From NCBI GenBank assembly GCA_000375685.1, contig AQVQ01000001.1, positions 1 through 43,826 of the forward strand: a stretch of DNA of 43,826 nt. The letters run 5' to 3'. Below, one piece after another: positions 25,543 through 33,861 of the stretch. A model generated the notes under the pieces. It was given only the letters and a program-made list of their open reading frames with translations, was not told the origin of the DNA and ran no database searches. This DNA comes from a crenarchaeote SCGC AAA261-N23 (GTDB taxonomy: Archaea; Thermoproteota; Thermoprotei; Gearchaeales; Gearchaeaceae). The position numbers and the translations under genes were made by a program. Every line of letters starts with the position of its first letter. The first letter of the stretch is position 1.

Positions 25543-25839
25543 TCAGCTTGATCTCAGTATATGAAATCCTACAATTATGCTAGATAATGACGAAAAAACA
25601 AAGCCTATAATATAACCAAAATTATAAGTAATCAAAAGTCCTTCAAAAATCGGACCTATAAAAGCTCCAATCCCAAAACTGGTTAGAAGAATGCCAAATA
25701 TTGTGCCATATTGAGCTGTTCCGTAGTTTTTTCTTATAATCAAAGAGAATTGAGGAATATAGAATAATCCATAAGTTAAAAAAACTCCTACACAGGAATT
25801 ATATAAAAATAGTGCTATTATTCTTAATGAACTTCTCAT
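25543..25839 (-). pseudogene. Truncated MFS transporter
   Basis: A 98-codon frame with three hydrophobic segments: VGVFLTYGLFYIPQFSLIIR, then GTIFGILLTSFGIGAFIGPI and NFGYIIGFVFSSLSSIIVGF. The middle segment and the final two helices look like the last three helices of a 12-helix MFS protein. A complete transporter would be about 400 residues, so some 300 residues are missing upstream. Element copy F begins about 90 bases upstream and may have been involved in the loss. A functional product is unlikely. Confidence 0.6.
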
Positions 25840-25926
25840 CTAACGAGATATTGAAAAATAAGATTTTTTTAATTCTTCTAAGTTCATTATATTTTCTGAT
25901 TTTCTAAAATTTAATTAACGATTCTA

Positions 25927-26246
25927 TCTGATTGCATTTCATGGTTCCCAACATTGATTCGGAGTACAGCTCTCATTTGTTTAGCATTCTTATAGTTAGA
26001 TTAGAACTCTCCACATCTTATCAAGTTTAAATAAACCTTCCATTTAAAGGGTCGCTAACCAAGATCTGTATTTTAAAAAGAACTCCTCATTTAAATTTAA
26101 TAATTGGAATGCTGAATGCTCCTCCTTAGTCTCCTAAAGTCTTCTATCGAGCTTAGGAAGATTTCACCGAATTTCATATAGATTTTTTAAATTCTCAGAT
26201 ATTTAATCTTTTCATCCCCGCTCTTAAGAGCAGGCTTTCATTTCAA
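25927..26246 (-). mobile_element. IS200/IS605-derived element, degenerate copy F
   Basis: About 320 bases that follow the family order but with many changes. The right-end hairpin is lost; CCCAACATTGATTCGGAG, TTAAATAAACCTTCCATTTA, TCCTCCTTAGTCTCC and the left-end block CATCCCCGCTCTTAAGAGCA with GGCTTTCATTT remain. The expected TTAC beyond the left end is not present (TTATTG instead). It is probably the oldest copy. It fills the gap between the broken MFS gene and rad50. Confidence 0.6.
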
Positions 26247-26357
26247 TAACCTTGATTAGAATAATTGAAATATAGCCAGATATGAAAAGAGAATTATTTT
26301 GTAAAGATGTGTATGAATAATCATTGAAAATATTATTATTTATTTATGCTAATAAAC

Positions 26358-28796
26358 TTACCGTAGTATTTCAATTTGACTAAAGTTATTATCATCCTTC
26401 CAAACTTTAATTACTGTATCAAAAATGGGATTATCTTGAATATCTTCAACATGCGATATTATGAAAATCTTATCATAATCGCTTTTTAGTTCAAGTATAG
26501 CTTTAAGAACAGCTTCTCTAAACTCCTTGCTTAATGGTCCGAAACCTTCATCAATTATCAACAATCTAGGAACTATACCTAGTCTTGAAGATGAAAGAAT
26601 CTTGGCTATGCCTAATCTGAAAGCTAATCCTATTATAGTTTTTTCTCCTCCTGAATAAGTAGCTAGTTCTCTTACATACCCATTCTGAGCTACATTTATT
26701 TCAACTTTATCCTGCTCTGTTTTAATTTCAACAGAAATATCTGGCTTAACCTTAGGTAGAAAATAAGAATTGATGTAATCATTCAGTTTTTCAATGTAAT
26801 CTTTCAAAAGCTTCAAAGGAAAGCCTCTATCGTTGAATATATCCTCGCAGATTATTTCATATGCACGGAGATTAATTTTTTTGTTATTCAAATCTCTTTC
26901 TTTTTCTTCAACTTCTTTCTTACTTTTTTCAATATACTTAAGCTGTTCATCTGCGTACTTTATTTTCTGATTCAATCCACCAATTTCTTCATTCATGTAT
27001 CTGATCCTTTCCTGTAAGTTTTTTCTAATTCTGTTCTTTTCTTGAATTTCAGAATCAATTTTGTTTAGTTGTAGTTTGAGATCTTTTTCAGCCTGAACTT
27101 TCTTGTTTAATTCATCAATCTTTTTTTCCAGTTCTTTTAGCTTCTTTTCCCTCTCAGGCAAAATCTTTTTATATTCATTTATATTTGCTAGTTCATTGCT
27201 TATTCTTATTATTTCATTATCACATTTCCTAATTTCTTGCTCAATATTTCTAGCTTCAAGCTTATACCTTTGCAATATATCTTCGCTATTTAGTTTATGA
27301 ATTTCTTCCTTCAATTTATTCAGGTCAATTTGCTTATTTTTAATTTCCTCCCTTAATTCTTCTTCATTACTTGCAAGGCTTTCTAACAATTCTATTGAGC
27401 TTGCTTTTCTCTCATATTCTTTCTTTCGCACATTTAGTTCTTCTTCTTTTTTCTCGATTTCTTCAAGCAACTTCTCTTCAGCTATTCTTTTACTTCTAAT
27501 AGCCTCAATTTTTCTTTCGTAATCTTGAATTAGCACAAGTCTATGTTCTTTCGTCAGATCCCTTTTACAAACTGGGCAAACAGTAGAAGTATCACTTCTT
27601 AGAATTTCTAGAATTCTATTGATTTCTTCCTCTTGCGACCTCATAATTGCAATTTCTTCATTTTTGCTTCCTATCTCATCTTGAATTTCTTTTATCTCCT
27701 TTTCATATTCAGCAAGAATATCTTTAGCCTTCTTAGCCTCTTCAAGATCGATTTTATATTTCTGCTTTTTATTTAGTTCATTCTGAAGATTGTGAAGTTC
27801 TCTTTCAAGAAATTCAACTTCCTTTCTCCTTAAATTGATTTCATTGAGTATTGCTTTAACTTTATTTAAATCTTCTCTAATTAATTTATATTTTTCTAAA
27901 TCTTTTCTATACTCGCTTTCATTTTGTAATCTTTTGGTATAATCATTTATTTCTTTAATTAAATTGAATTTTTCTTTAGTTAAATCTTCTATTTCTTTTT
28001 TTATAATTTCTAACTGTTTGACTTCGTTCTCAATTATAGATTTTGTTCTAGTTAAACTTTCTATTTCATTTTCAAGTTCTCCTAGGTTTTTATTAAAGTT
28101 ATCCAATTCCTCTTTTATTACTTGAATATTCTGATTTGCTTCTTCAAGTTCTTTCCTTATCTCTCCTTCTTTACTAATTTCCTTTTTCAACTCTTCTATA
28201 TTTTCTTTAATATTTTTAATTTCATCACTAAGCTCATTTCTTAATTCCTTTGCTTTTTCCAAGTGCTTTGAAAAATCAAGGTTGAAAGCTTTAAGCAATA
28301 TTTCTCTTCTTTCCTTAGGACTTGCTTCTAGAAATCGCATCACATCTCCTTGTCTAACCATTATTGAATTTAAGAAGGTAGTATAATCGAAATTGATCAT
28401 AGAATTTATTATTTTATCAACCTCTTTAACAGATACAGCTTTCTTAATTAAATTGCCATCTTTTTCTTCATAAAGAATCGCGTTTGCAGGTGCGTCTTTG
28501 TAAACTATTCTTGAAATCTTATATCTCTTTCCGGATACTGAAAATTCCAGCTCGCACTTTGCTTCACTAAACATAGGGTTTATGACGAGCTTTGTTGTTC
28601 CTTGCCTATCCATATTGTAAGCGTTTCCAAACAAGCAAAATGTTATTGAATCAACTATTAGAGTTGTTTTACCACTTCCAGTAGCACCATAAATGTTAAC
28701 AAGATGACCTAATTTATCGAGATCAAATGTTAACTTTCTGTAGCTTGCAAAATTTTCAAGTGTAATACTATGAATAGTAATTTCACTGAGCTTCAT
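26358..28796 (-). CDS. rad50: DNA double-strand break repair ATPase Rad50
   Basis: An 812-residue SMC-like ATPase that works with Mre11 to bind and process DNA ends. Walker A is GATGSGKTTLI near residue 36; about residues 160-650 form two long coiled-coil arms rich in Glu, Lys and Leu; the zinc hook CPVC is at C407 and C410; the C-terminal lobe has the signature YSGGEKTIIGLAFRLG and Walker B RLLIIDEGFGPL. I take the ATG at 28796 (MKLSEITIHSI) because it gives the family start; the frame is open 33 codons further but that part lies inside mre11. It overlaps the mre11 3' end by 14 bases. nurA, often next in archaea, is absent; copy F follows instead. Confidence 0.95.
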   Translation of the reverse strand: MKLSEITIHSITLENFASYRKLTFDLDKLGHLVNIYGATGSGKTTLIVDSITFCLFGNAYNMDRQGTTKLVINPMFSEAKCELEFSVSGKRYKISRIVYKDAPANAILYEEKDGNLIKKAVSVKEVDKIINSMINFDYTTFLNSIMVRQGDVMRFLEASPKERREILLKAFNLDFSKHLEKAKELRNELSDEIKNIKENIEELKKEISKEGEIRKELEEANQNIQVIKEELDNFNKNLGELENEIESLTRTKSIIENEVKQLEIIKKEIEDLTKEKFNLIKEINDYTKRLQNESEYRKDLEKYKLIREDLNKVKAILNEINLRRKEVEFLERELHNLQNELNKKQKYKIDLEEAKKAKDILAEYEKEIKEIQDEIGSKNEEIAIMRSQEEEINRILEILRSDTSTVCPVCKRDLTKEHRLVLIQDYERKIEAIRSKRIAEEKLLEEIEKKEEELNVRKKEYERKASSIELLESLASNEEELREEIKNKQIDLNKLKEEIHKLNSEDILQRYKLEARNIEQEIRKCDNEIIRISNELANINEYKKILPEREKKLKELEKKIDELNKKVQAEKDLKLQLNKIDSEIQEKNRIRKNLQERIRYMNEEIGGLNQKIKYADEQLKYIEKSKKEVEEKERDLNNKKINLRAYEIICEDIFNDRGFPLKLLKDYIEKLNDYINSYFLPKVKPDISVEIKTEQDKVEINVAQNGYVRELATYSGGEKTIIGLAFRLGIAKILSSSRLGIVPRLLIIDEGFGPLSKEFREAVLKAILELKSDYDKIFIISHVEDIQDNPIFDTVIKVWKDDNNFSQIEILR

Positions 28797-29982
28797 AGGA
28801 GGACATCTCTTCAATAATTTTAAAGGAATATTCCTTAACTTTTTCCAGAACTTCCTTTGGCTCTTTTTTATATTTTGTATATATGTATTGCTCAAGCATT
28901 TCTCTTATGTTTGATGAAACTTTAAATTCAATTTCTTTCTCTTTAAACTCTTCTTTTATTTCTTCAATCTTGAATGCAAGAACCTTCCTTTTTTCGTATA
29001 AATAATCTTCAATTGACTTTCTTGAAATACTTTTGATAATTCCATAACCCTTTATTCTTATTCTTAATAATGAACCTTCTTCAATTTTTTGTTCATTAAG
29101 AAATTTTATTAAAGATTGTGTTAAGTCAAGCGAAGACACCAGCGAATCTTTTTCAATATAAATTGTCTTCATGGGCCTGAGTTTTAACTTTATTTGATTT
29201 ACGTTTATTTTGCTACCCAAATTTATCTCAAAGAAAGATTTTTCTTCATTTTCTTCGCCAAAATCTATTCTTTCAATTGAACCGGCATAGTAAATTTTAT
29301 CTCCAAGCTTTTGGGGCATATGTAAATGCCCTAGGCAAACAAGATCGATGTTTTCCTTTTCAAAAACATTCTTGGGAATTGGATAATCTTTCAATGAAGC
29401 TACTCTTTGCTCCGAACCTAATTTTCCTCCCTCAACGTATAGATGACCAACTATTACGTTATAATCAGCTTCGCTCTTTTGAATAAGATCATTTATTTTT
29501 CTCTCAATAACTTGAACGAACTCATCGTATCTTAAAGTAGATTGAAAATGAGGATAAGGTATACCAATGAAATTAACTTTTTCATTTGAATCTTTAGATT
29601 TTAGGCTAATCATTGAAGCTTCATCAAAAAGATAGAAATTATTCAAATTCACATTTTCAAAGCTTTTAATGTAACTAAGCATTTCCCTAGTTTTGAAAGT
29701 ATCATGATTTCCAAGAACGACAATTACATTTATATTATTCTTTAATAAATCACCAATAATTCTTGAAAATTCATTGTAAGCCTGTACAGCAGGTCTTGGA
29801 TGATGAAATACATCTCCTGCAATTATAAAAAAGTCGACATTTGAACTTATTGCGTATTCTTTTATAAAATTAAAATTGCTAACGAAATCATTGAATCTTT
29901 GCTGAATTAAATATGAACTTTCGTAGAGCTCATATGAACCTATTCCAAGATGTAGATCAGCAGTATGTATGATTTTTACCAT
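28783..29982 (-). CDS. mre11: DNA double-strand break repair nuclease Mre11
   Basis: A 399-residue protein with all phosphoesterase motifs of Mre11: HTADLHLG (D and H), AGDVFHHPRP, LGNHDTF, VGHLYVEGG and LGHLHMPQ, followed by a capping domain and a C-terminal helical part that binds the Rad50 coiled coil. It is a Mn-dependent exo/endonuclease. I chose ATG 29982 because GGTGAT lies six bases before it (29989-29994) and the protein then begins MVKIIHTADL. An ATG at 29997 in the same frame, about 25 bases from CTTTATAG, is the alternative leaderless start. It overlaps rad50 by 14 bases. herA, the usual upstream partner, is not here. Confidence 0.93.
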   Translation of the reverse strand: MVKIIHTADLHLGIGSYELYESSYLIQQRFNDFVSNFNFIKEYAISSNVDFFIIAGDVFHHPRPAVQAYNEFSRIIGDLLKNNINVIVVLGNHDTFKTREMLSYIKSFENVNLNNFYLFDEASMISLKSKDSNEKVNFIGIPYPHFQSTLRYDEFVQVIERKINDLIQKSEADYNVIVGHLYVEGGKLGSEQRVASLKDYPIPKNVFEKENIDLVCLGHLHMPQKLGDKIYYAGSIERIDFGEENEEKSFFEINLGSKINVNQIKLKLRPMKTIYIEKDSLVSSLDLTQSLIKFLNEQKIEEGSLLRIRIKGYGIIKSISRKSIEDYLYEKRKVLAFKIEEIKEEFKEKEIEFKVSSNIREMLEQYIYTKYKKEPKEVLEKVKEYSFKIIEEMSSYEAQ

Positions 29983-29988
29983 AAAATA

Positions 29989-29994
29989 ATCACC
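29989..29994 (-). promoter_or_regulatory. Shine-Dalgarno sequence deciding the mre11 start
   Basis: GGTGAT, a six-base match to the anti-Shine-Dalgarno end of archaeal 16S rRNA, six bases before ATG 29982. If the transcript starts at 29997 (about 25 bases after CTTTATAG at 30019-30026), this site would be only a few bases from the 5' end, so either start could be used. Confidence 0.45.
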
Positions 29995-30111
29995 CATGAA
30001 AACATTATGTTTTTACTATAAAGGTTCTTCATTGAAGAATCTAATCCTTTTTCGCCAAGTCCTTTATTAATCAGTTTAACAATTTTTTTAAAGGTATTCA
30101 TGCTTTGGATA

Positions 30112-30408
30112 CTATTTTGAATATGCATCTGATTGTAGTGATAAAATAATTGCTATAAAAGTTTTGAGTATCCACAATAGATTTAGCGCCAGGGCGAATC
30201 CATTTTGACAATCCAATTCAAAAAAGGTCAATGGTTTTGTTTTTAAAATACATTGTAAATTTATTTTAGACAAACTGGAGTTTGAATTTAATAGTTTAAC
30301 TGTTCTTATTTCTGTATCCTTAAATATTTCTAGTATGTTTTCGCCCTCCTGAAATCTCAGGAATCCTGGGAATTGCTTCGGTTCGGGTACTATATCCCAA
30401 CCGCTCAT
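30112..30408 (-). CDS. Unrecognised 98-codon ORF, possibly frameshifted
   Basis: The frame begins MSGWDIVPEPKQFPGFLRF and EGENILEIFKDTEIR, which looks like a well-formed small beta-rich domain; I do not recognise it. After about residue 62 the sequence becomes low in charge. A shift of one base in the A-run at 30220-30225 would open another frame, containing LSKWIRPGAKSIVDTQNFYS, that ends at 30098-30100. So the gene is either 98 codons long or a frameshifted longer one. A TTTATAAA box lies 27-34 bases before the ATG, suited to a leaderless transcript. The local GC content is higher than around it, which may point to a viral or plasmid origin. Confidence 0.4.
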   Translation of the reverse strand: MSGWDIVPEPKQFPGFLRFQEGENILEIFKDTEIRTVKLLNSNSSLSKINLQCILKTKPLTFFELDCQNGFALALNLLWILKTFIAIILSLQSDAYSK

Positions 30409-30424
30409 GGCTGAGCTAAAAATG

Positions 30425-30485
30425 GGTTTTGGGGTTTATAAATCTGGGGTTAAGCATGGTTTTTCCGCATGCAAACGGGCTGGGG
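30425..30485 (-). promoter_or_regulatory. GC-rich promoter region with TATA box and inverted repeat
   Basis: TTTATAAA at 30435-30442 is flanked by G-runs on the plus strand (GGGTTTTGGGG before, CTGGGG after). An inverted repeat GCATG-9 bases-CATGC (30454-30458 and 30468-30472) lies just upstream of the TATA box as seen from the minus-strand ORF, in the position of an operator. The plus strand ends in CCTTTTTTC near 30509, so a short plus-strand RNA is also conceivable. Confidence 0.4.
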
Positions 30486-30622
30486 TCTATTAGTCTATGT
30501 CCTTTTTTCAAAAAGCAAAGCTAATATTAAACTTGAAATTACAAAAATTAGTTAATTGGATTTAGAAAACTACTTTATGTGATTCTTCTGAAATTTTAAT
30601 TTTTTGTAAATTAACTAAGAGT

Positions 30623-31531
30623 ATGGTTTTAGATCCGCATAGAATAAATTTAGGCGTTAATATAAATCCCAACATAATTGAATTAGAAGAAATTCTTAAA
30701 GCAGCAAAGATTGCTGATTCAAATTCCATTGATATCATAGGAATACAGGATCATCCTTACATTGGATTTTTCTTTGATACATGGACTTTAATCTCTTTTT
30801 TAGCCTCCTTAACAAGCAAGGTTTCTTTCATGACAAATGTAGCAAATCTCCCTTTAAGAACACCACAAATAATTGCTAAATCTTTTGCATCACTGGATAT
30901 ACTTACGAAGGGAAGAATAGAACTTGGAATAGGAGCGGGTGCTAATCGTGATGCAATTGAAGCTTATGGAGGACCAAAAAGAAGTACAAAGGAAGGAATA
31001 GAAGCGTTGGAAGAGGGAATAAATGTTATAAAAATGCTCTGGGGTGTTGGTGCAAAAACAAAAATAGTAAGTTATAATGGGAAATATTATTTTTTAAAAA
31101 ATGCATACCCTGGTCCAAAACCTTTTCATGATATAAAGATTATAATTGGAGCGAATGGGCCTAGAATGCTTGATCTTACAGGGAAATTGGGTGATGGTTG
31201 GTCAATTTCAATGTTTTATTTCTTACCTGATGAATTAAAAGATAAAATAAAAATTCTTGAAGAATCTTGCAAAAAATACGGAAGAGATGTTAACAGTCTT
31301 ATCAAAATCTATAACATAGCTGGTGTAATAACAGAAGAAAGAACAGGAATTCAGATAGATAAAAACAATTTGCTTTTTGCTAATCATGAAGAATGGGCTG
31401 AATTTATTATTAAGATTTACAAAGATCTTAAAATGAATACTTTCATATTTTGGCCTTCTTCAAAGAATAAATCTGAACAAATAAAAACTTTCTCTGAGAA
31501 AGTAAAAGAGATTATAAAGAACAGTATATGA
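30623..31531 (+). CDS. LLM-class flavin-dependent oxidoreductase
   Basis: A 302-residue TIM-barrel protein of the bacterial luciferase-like family: LEEILKAAKIADSNSIDIIG, FMTNVANLPLRTPQIIAKSF, LTKGRIELGIGAGANRDAIE, a YGGPKRSTKEGIEALEEG segment and IIGANGPRMLDLTGKLGDGW. Archaeal members use F420 or FMN for hydride transfer to or from small molecules. The cofactor and substrate cannot be decided from this sequence. It stands alone with its own promoter region and is followed by the 28-residue peptide gene. Confidence 0.88.
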   Translation: MVLDPHRINLGVNINPNIIELEEILKAAKIADSNSIDIIGIQDHPYIGFFFDTWTLISFLASLTSKVSFMTNVANLPLRTPQIIAKSFASLDILTKGRIELGIGAGANRDAIEAYGGPKRSTKEGIEALEEGINVIKMLWGVGAKTKIVSYNGKYYFLKNAYPGPKPFHDIKIIIGANGPRMLDLTGKLGDGWSISMFYFLPDELKDKIKILEESCKKYGRDVNSLIKIYNIAGVITEERTGIQIDKNNLLFANHEEWAEFIIKIYKDLKMNTFIFWPSSKNKSEQIKTFSEKVKEIIKNSI

Positions 31532-31642
31532 TAAACAAAAGGAAGATTCTAAAGAAAAATCAACTTTCGATAAAAGAAATAGTCAATATATAATTAAAGT
31601 AAAAAAGATATAACCCCTTTATTACTATTATATATAGGAAAT

Positions 31643-31729
31643 ATGAGCGAAAAGAAAGAAGAAAAGAAGGAAGAAGGAAAAGAAGAAAAGAAAGGTAAAA
31701 AAGGTAAGAAACAAGAAACTAAGAAATAA
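31643..31729 (+). CDS. 28-residue Lys/Glu-rich peptide
   Basis: ATG at 31643, TAA at 31727-31729. The product starts MSEKKEEKKEEGKEEKKGKK and is built almost only of Lys, Glu and Gly, so it is highly charged and probably disordered. TTTATTA (31618-31624) lies about 22 bases upstream and AGGAA precedes the ATG by a few bases. A strong T-rich stretch (31730-31760) follows directly, as expected for an archaeal terminator. The clean gene-like setting suggests a real small protein, perhaps nucleic-acid or ribosome associated, but nothing fixes its function. Confidence 0.5.
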   Translation: MSEKKEEKKEEGKEEKKGKKGKKQETKK

Positions 31730-31760
31730 TTTTTTTATATCTTAAATTTTTTATTTTTTC
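31730..31760 (+). terminator. T-rich transcription terminator
   Basis: Two long T-runs (TTTTTTT and ATTTTTTATTTTTTC) directly after the stop of the 28-residue peptide gene. T-runs on the coding strand are enough for termination in archaea. Confidence 0.5.
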
Positions 31761-31845
31761 TTAAACCCAGAAGAGGATTGAAAGCAAGTTTAGAATCCTT
31801 TATTCTGTTGTGAATTACCTTTGCTACCCTTGGCGTTACTTCATC

Positions 31846-32317
31846 CTGACTTCTTCTCGCTATGAATTACGAGAGTGCTCTCAATTGATTTGGAGCTACA
31901 TATCGCATATGAGGGGCAGTCGAGAGACTTAGAGAACCTCTCCCATTTAAGTTTTCTATTGCTATTACATCTCTATCATTTTCATAACCGCTGTATACTG
32001 ATAATGCATTTCTATAACAATCTTCAGCTATTTTTGAAGGAAGATTGAAACTCTTGAGTTTATTATATAGTTCTTTATAAACAATGCTTATTACATTGTT
32101 TTTGTTTGGATTATTCTTTTTTCTTTTAACCAATAAAGAACATATCTTAAAGCTTCTAAATAGTCTTTGGAAAAGACTAGGAGGGATTCTGATATTGCGA
32201 TATTCATTGAAACAGTAGCTCTTATCGCATTATTCCTCCTAGTCATTGAGAAACTTTAGAAAATAATTACTTAAGTCTATTCATCCAAGCCCTTAAAAGG
32301 CGAGGCTTTCAATTGAT
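31846..32317 (-). mobile_element. IS200/IS605 element with internally deleted tnpB (copy G)
   Basis: A 472-base minus-strand element: CTGA at 31846-31849, GTAA at 32318-32321 beyond its left end, left hairpin around CCTTAAAAGG, and right-end block TTGATTTGGAGCTACATATC shared with the 345-base family. Unlike those copies it keeps both ends of a tnpB gene. It therefore links the family to TnpB-encoding IS605/IS1341 elements. Outside the element, the gap 31761-32490 holds only the MFS promoter and an inverted repeat TATGCA/TGCATA (32338-32354). Confidence 0.8.
31867..32246 (-). pseudogene. TnpB remnant, frameshifted and internally deleted
   Basis: The N-terminal part starts at ATG 32246 (MTRRNNAIRATVSMNIAISE, then YLEALRYVLYWLKEKR). 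After an A-rich run near 32120 the frame changes and continues as NPNKNNVISIVYKELYNKLK and SFNLPSKIAEDCYRNAL. It then jumps to the C-terminal end DRDVIAIENLNGRGSLSLST with MRYVAPNQ. So the whole middle (zinc finger and two of the three RuvC motifs) is missing; only the last DRD of the RuvC-III region is kept. A full TnpB has about 400 residues. It cannot be a nuclease. Confidence 0.8.
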
Positions 32318-32490
32318 GTAAAGTTATTAAACTTGTATATGCATCTTTTGCATAAAATATTTTATAGTAGATTTTTATGCCAAAAACATTAAAAAACCTT
32401 CTTTAAAACTCATTGTCTAAGTATTTTGACGCATATATATAAAATTTTCTTAATTAATCTTATAAGATACAAAAAGAATATTTTAAAGTC

Positions 32491-33729
32491 ATGCAAATTA
32501 AGATCACCAAATTTTACAAATTTTATCTTCCTGGTAATGCTTGGGTATTAGCTTTATCTGCTGCTATATGGAGCATAGGAGGAGCTATCGTTACACCTTT
32601 CCAATCCATTTATTTCTATGCGGTTGGGATGCCAACACAGCTTATAGGATTTGCCAATGCACTGAGCAGCATAATAACAGCTTTTATGTATCTTTTGGGA
32701 GGATACATAGCGGATAAATGGGGTAGAAGAAAAGTCATAGTGATTTTCAGTTTCGTAGCAGTAATCAATAACTTATTTTATTTTCTTGTCAAAGATTGGC
32801 TTTGGCTTTTTATACCCATTATAATAGGGGCAATTTCTGGAATATATGTTCCAGCTTTCAATGCTACTCTAAATGATTCAATGGAACCTAATAAAAGACA
32901 CATAGGTTTTGCTTATTTCCTTATCGTAACAACGATCCCTTCAATTTTTCTACCGACCGTAGGAGGACTACTTATAGAAAGATTTGGAGCCGACTATGGA
33001 CTAAAGATCGGATATCTAATTACAACAATTACAGGTATTGCAGGAGTTACATACAGAGCCATTAAGCTTAAAGAGACTTTCGTAAACAAAGAGAATAATG
33101 ATGCAAATAGGAATTTAATTTCACACGTTGTTTATGTTTTTAAGGATAATTTGCAGGCCCTTAAAATGATCGATTACAATGCAAAAAATCTAGTTATATA
33201 TTCATTCTTATCAAGCATAGCAACAAGCTTAACAACGATTTACTTAGCACTATATTTGATTAATGAAGCAAATTTACCGCCGATATTGTATGGAATACTC
33301 ATAGGAATAAGCTCTTTAATTACCATAGTGCTTGTATTGCCTTCAATTTACTTAATAGATAGAATTGGAATAAAGAAAGCAGCAATACTCGCTGCATTGA
33401 CCTCACCGATTAGCATGATATTTTTTGTATCTGCGAACGGAATGAATGACTTGATTGCTTGGAGTGTTATAGGCGGCATAAGCGGTGCGGTTTTAACACC
33501 TACGATTCAAAGTTTACAAGGAAACTTAATACCCAGGAATTTAAGAGGAAGATTAATGGCTGTTTTTAGTGTGTTCCCTTTAATTATATCTACTCCTGTA
33601 CAAGCTGTCTCAGGCATTATTTATACAACAGTCCATCCATTAGCTATATTCATTGCATCAATTCCTTTTTATGTTGCTTCTATAATTTTTCTATCAAGAA
33701 TAAATCCTAAGATTAAGGGATATGAATAA
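32491..33729 (+). CDS. MFS transporter, drug-efflux-like
   Basis: A 412-residue protein with 12 predicted membrane segments. It has the MFS loop LGGYIADKWGRRKVIV between helices 2 and 3, AFNATLNDSMEPNKRHIGFA after helix 4, and a second-half loop YLIDRIGIKKAA. The acidic residue and length agree with the drug:H+ antiporter-like group, but the substrate is unknown. The ATG at 32491 lies 28 bases from TTATAAGATAC (32459-32469), so it is probably leaderless. It follows element copy G. Confidence 0.85.
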   Translation: MQIKITKFYKFYLPGNAWVLALSAAIWSIGGAIVTPFQSIYFYAVGMPTQLIGFANALSSIITAFMYLLGGYIADKWGRRKVIVIFSFVAVINNLFYFLVKDWLWLFIPIIIGAISGIYVPAFNATLNDSMEPNKRHIGFAYFLIVTTIPSIFLPTVGGLLIERFGADYGLKIGYLITTITGIAGVTYRAIKLKETFVNKENNDANRNLISHVVYVFKDNLQALKMIDYNAKNLVIYSFLSSIATSLTTIYLALYLINEANLPPILYGILIGISSLITIVLVLPSIYLIDRIGIKKAAILAALTSPISMIFFVSANGMNDLIAWSVIGGISGAVLTPTIQSLQGNLIPRNLRGRLMAVFSVFPLIISTPVQAVSGIIYTTVHPLAIFIASIPFYVASIIFLSRINPKIKGYE

Positions 33730-33861
33730 TAGATTTATTCGTATTTTTTATACAATCAACTATTTTTATTGGCTGCAAAATTAATATTAGCTTGAAAACA
33801 CATAAACTAATTATTTAAATTCAATTATTTTGTCGAATAAATAACTTCACATCGTCTTCCA

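Noticed and set aside
26358..28895. Longer Rad50 beginning at 28895
   Set aside because: The extra 33 residues lie inside mre11, are rich in Lys and do not resemble a Rad50 N terminus; the ATG at 28796 opens directly on the conserved first strand.
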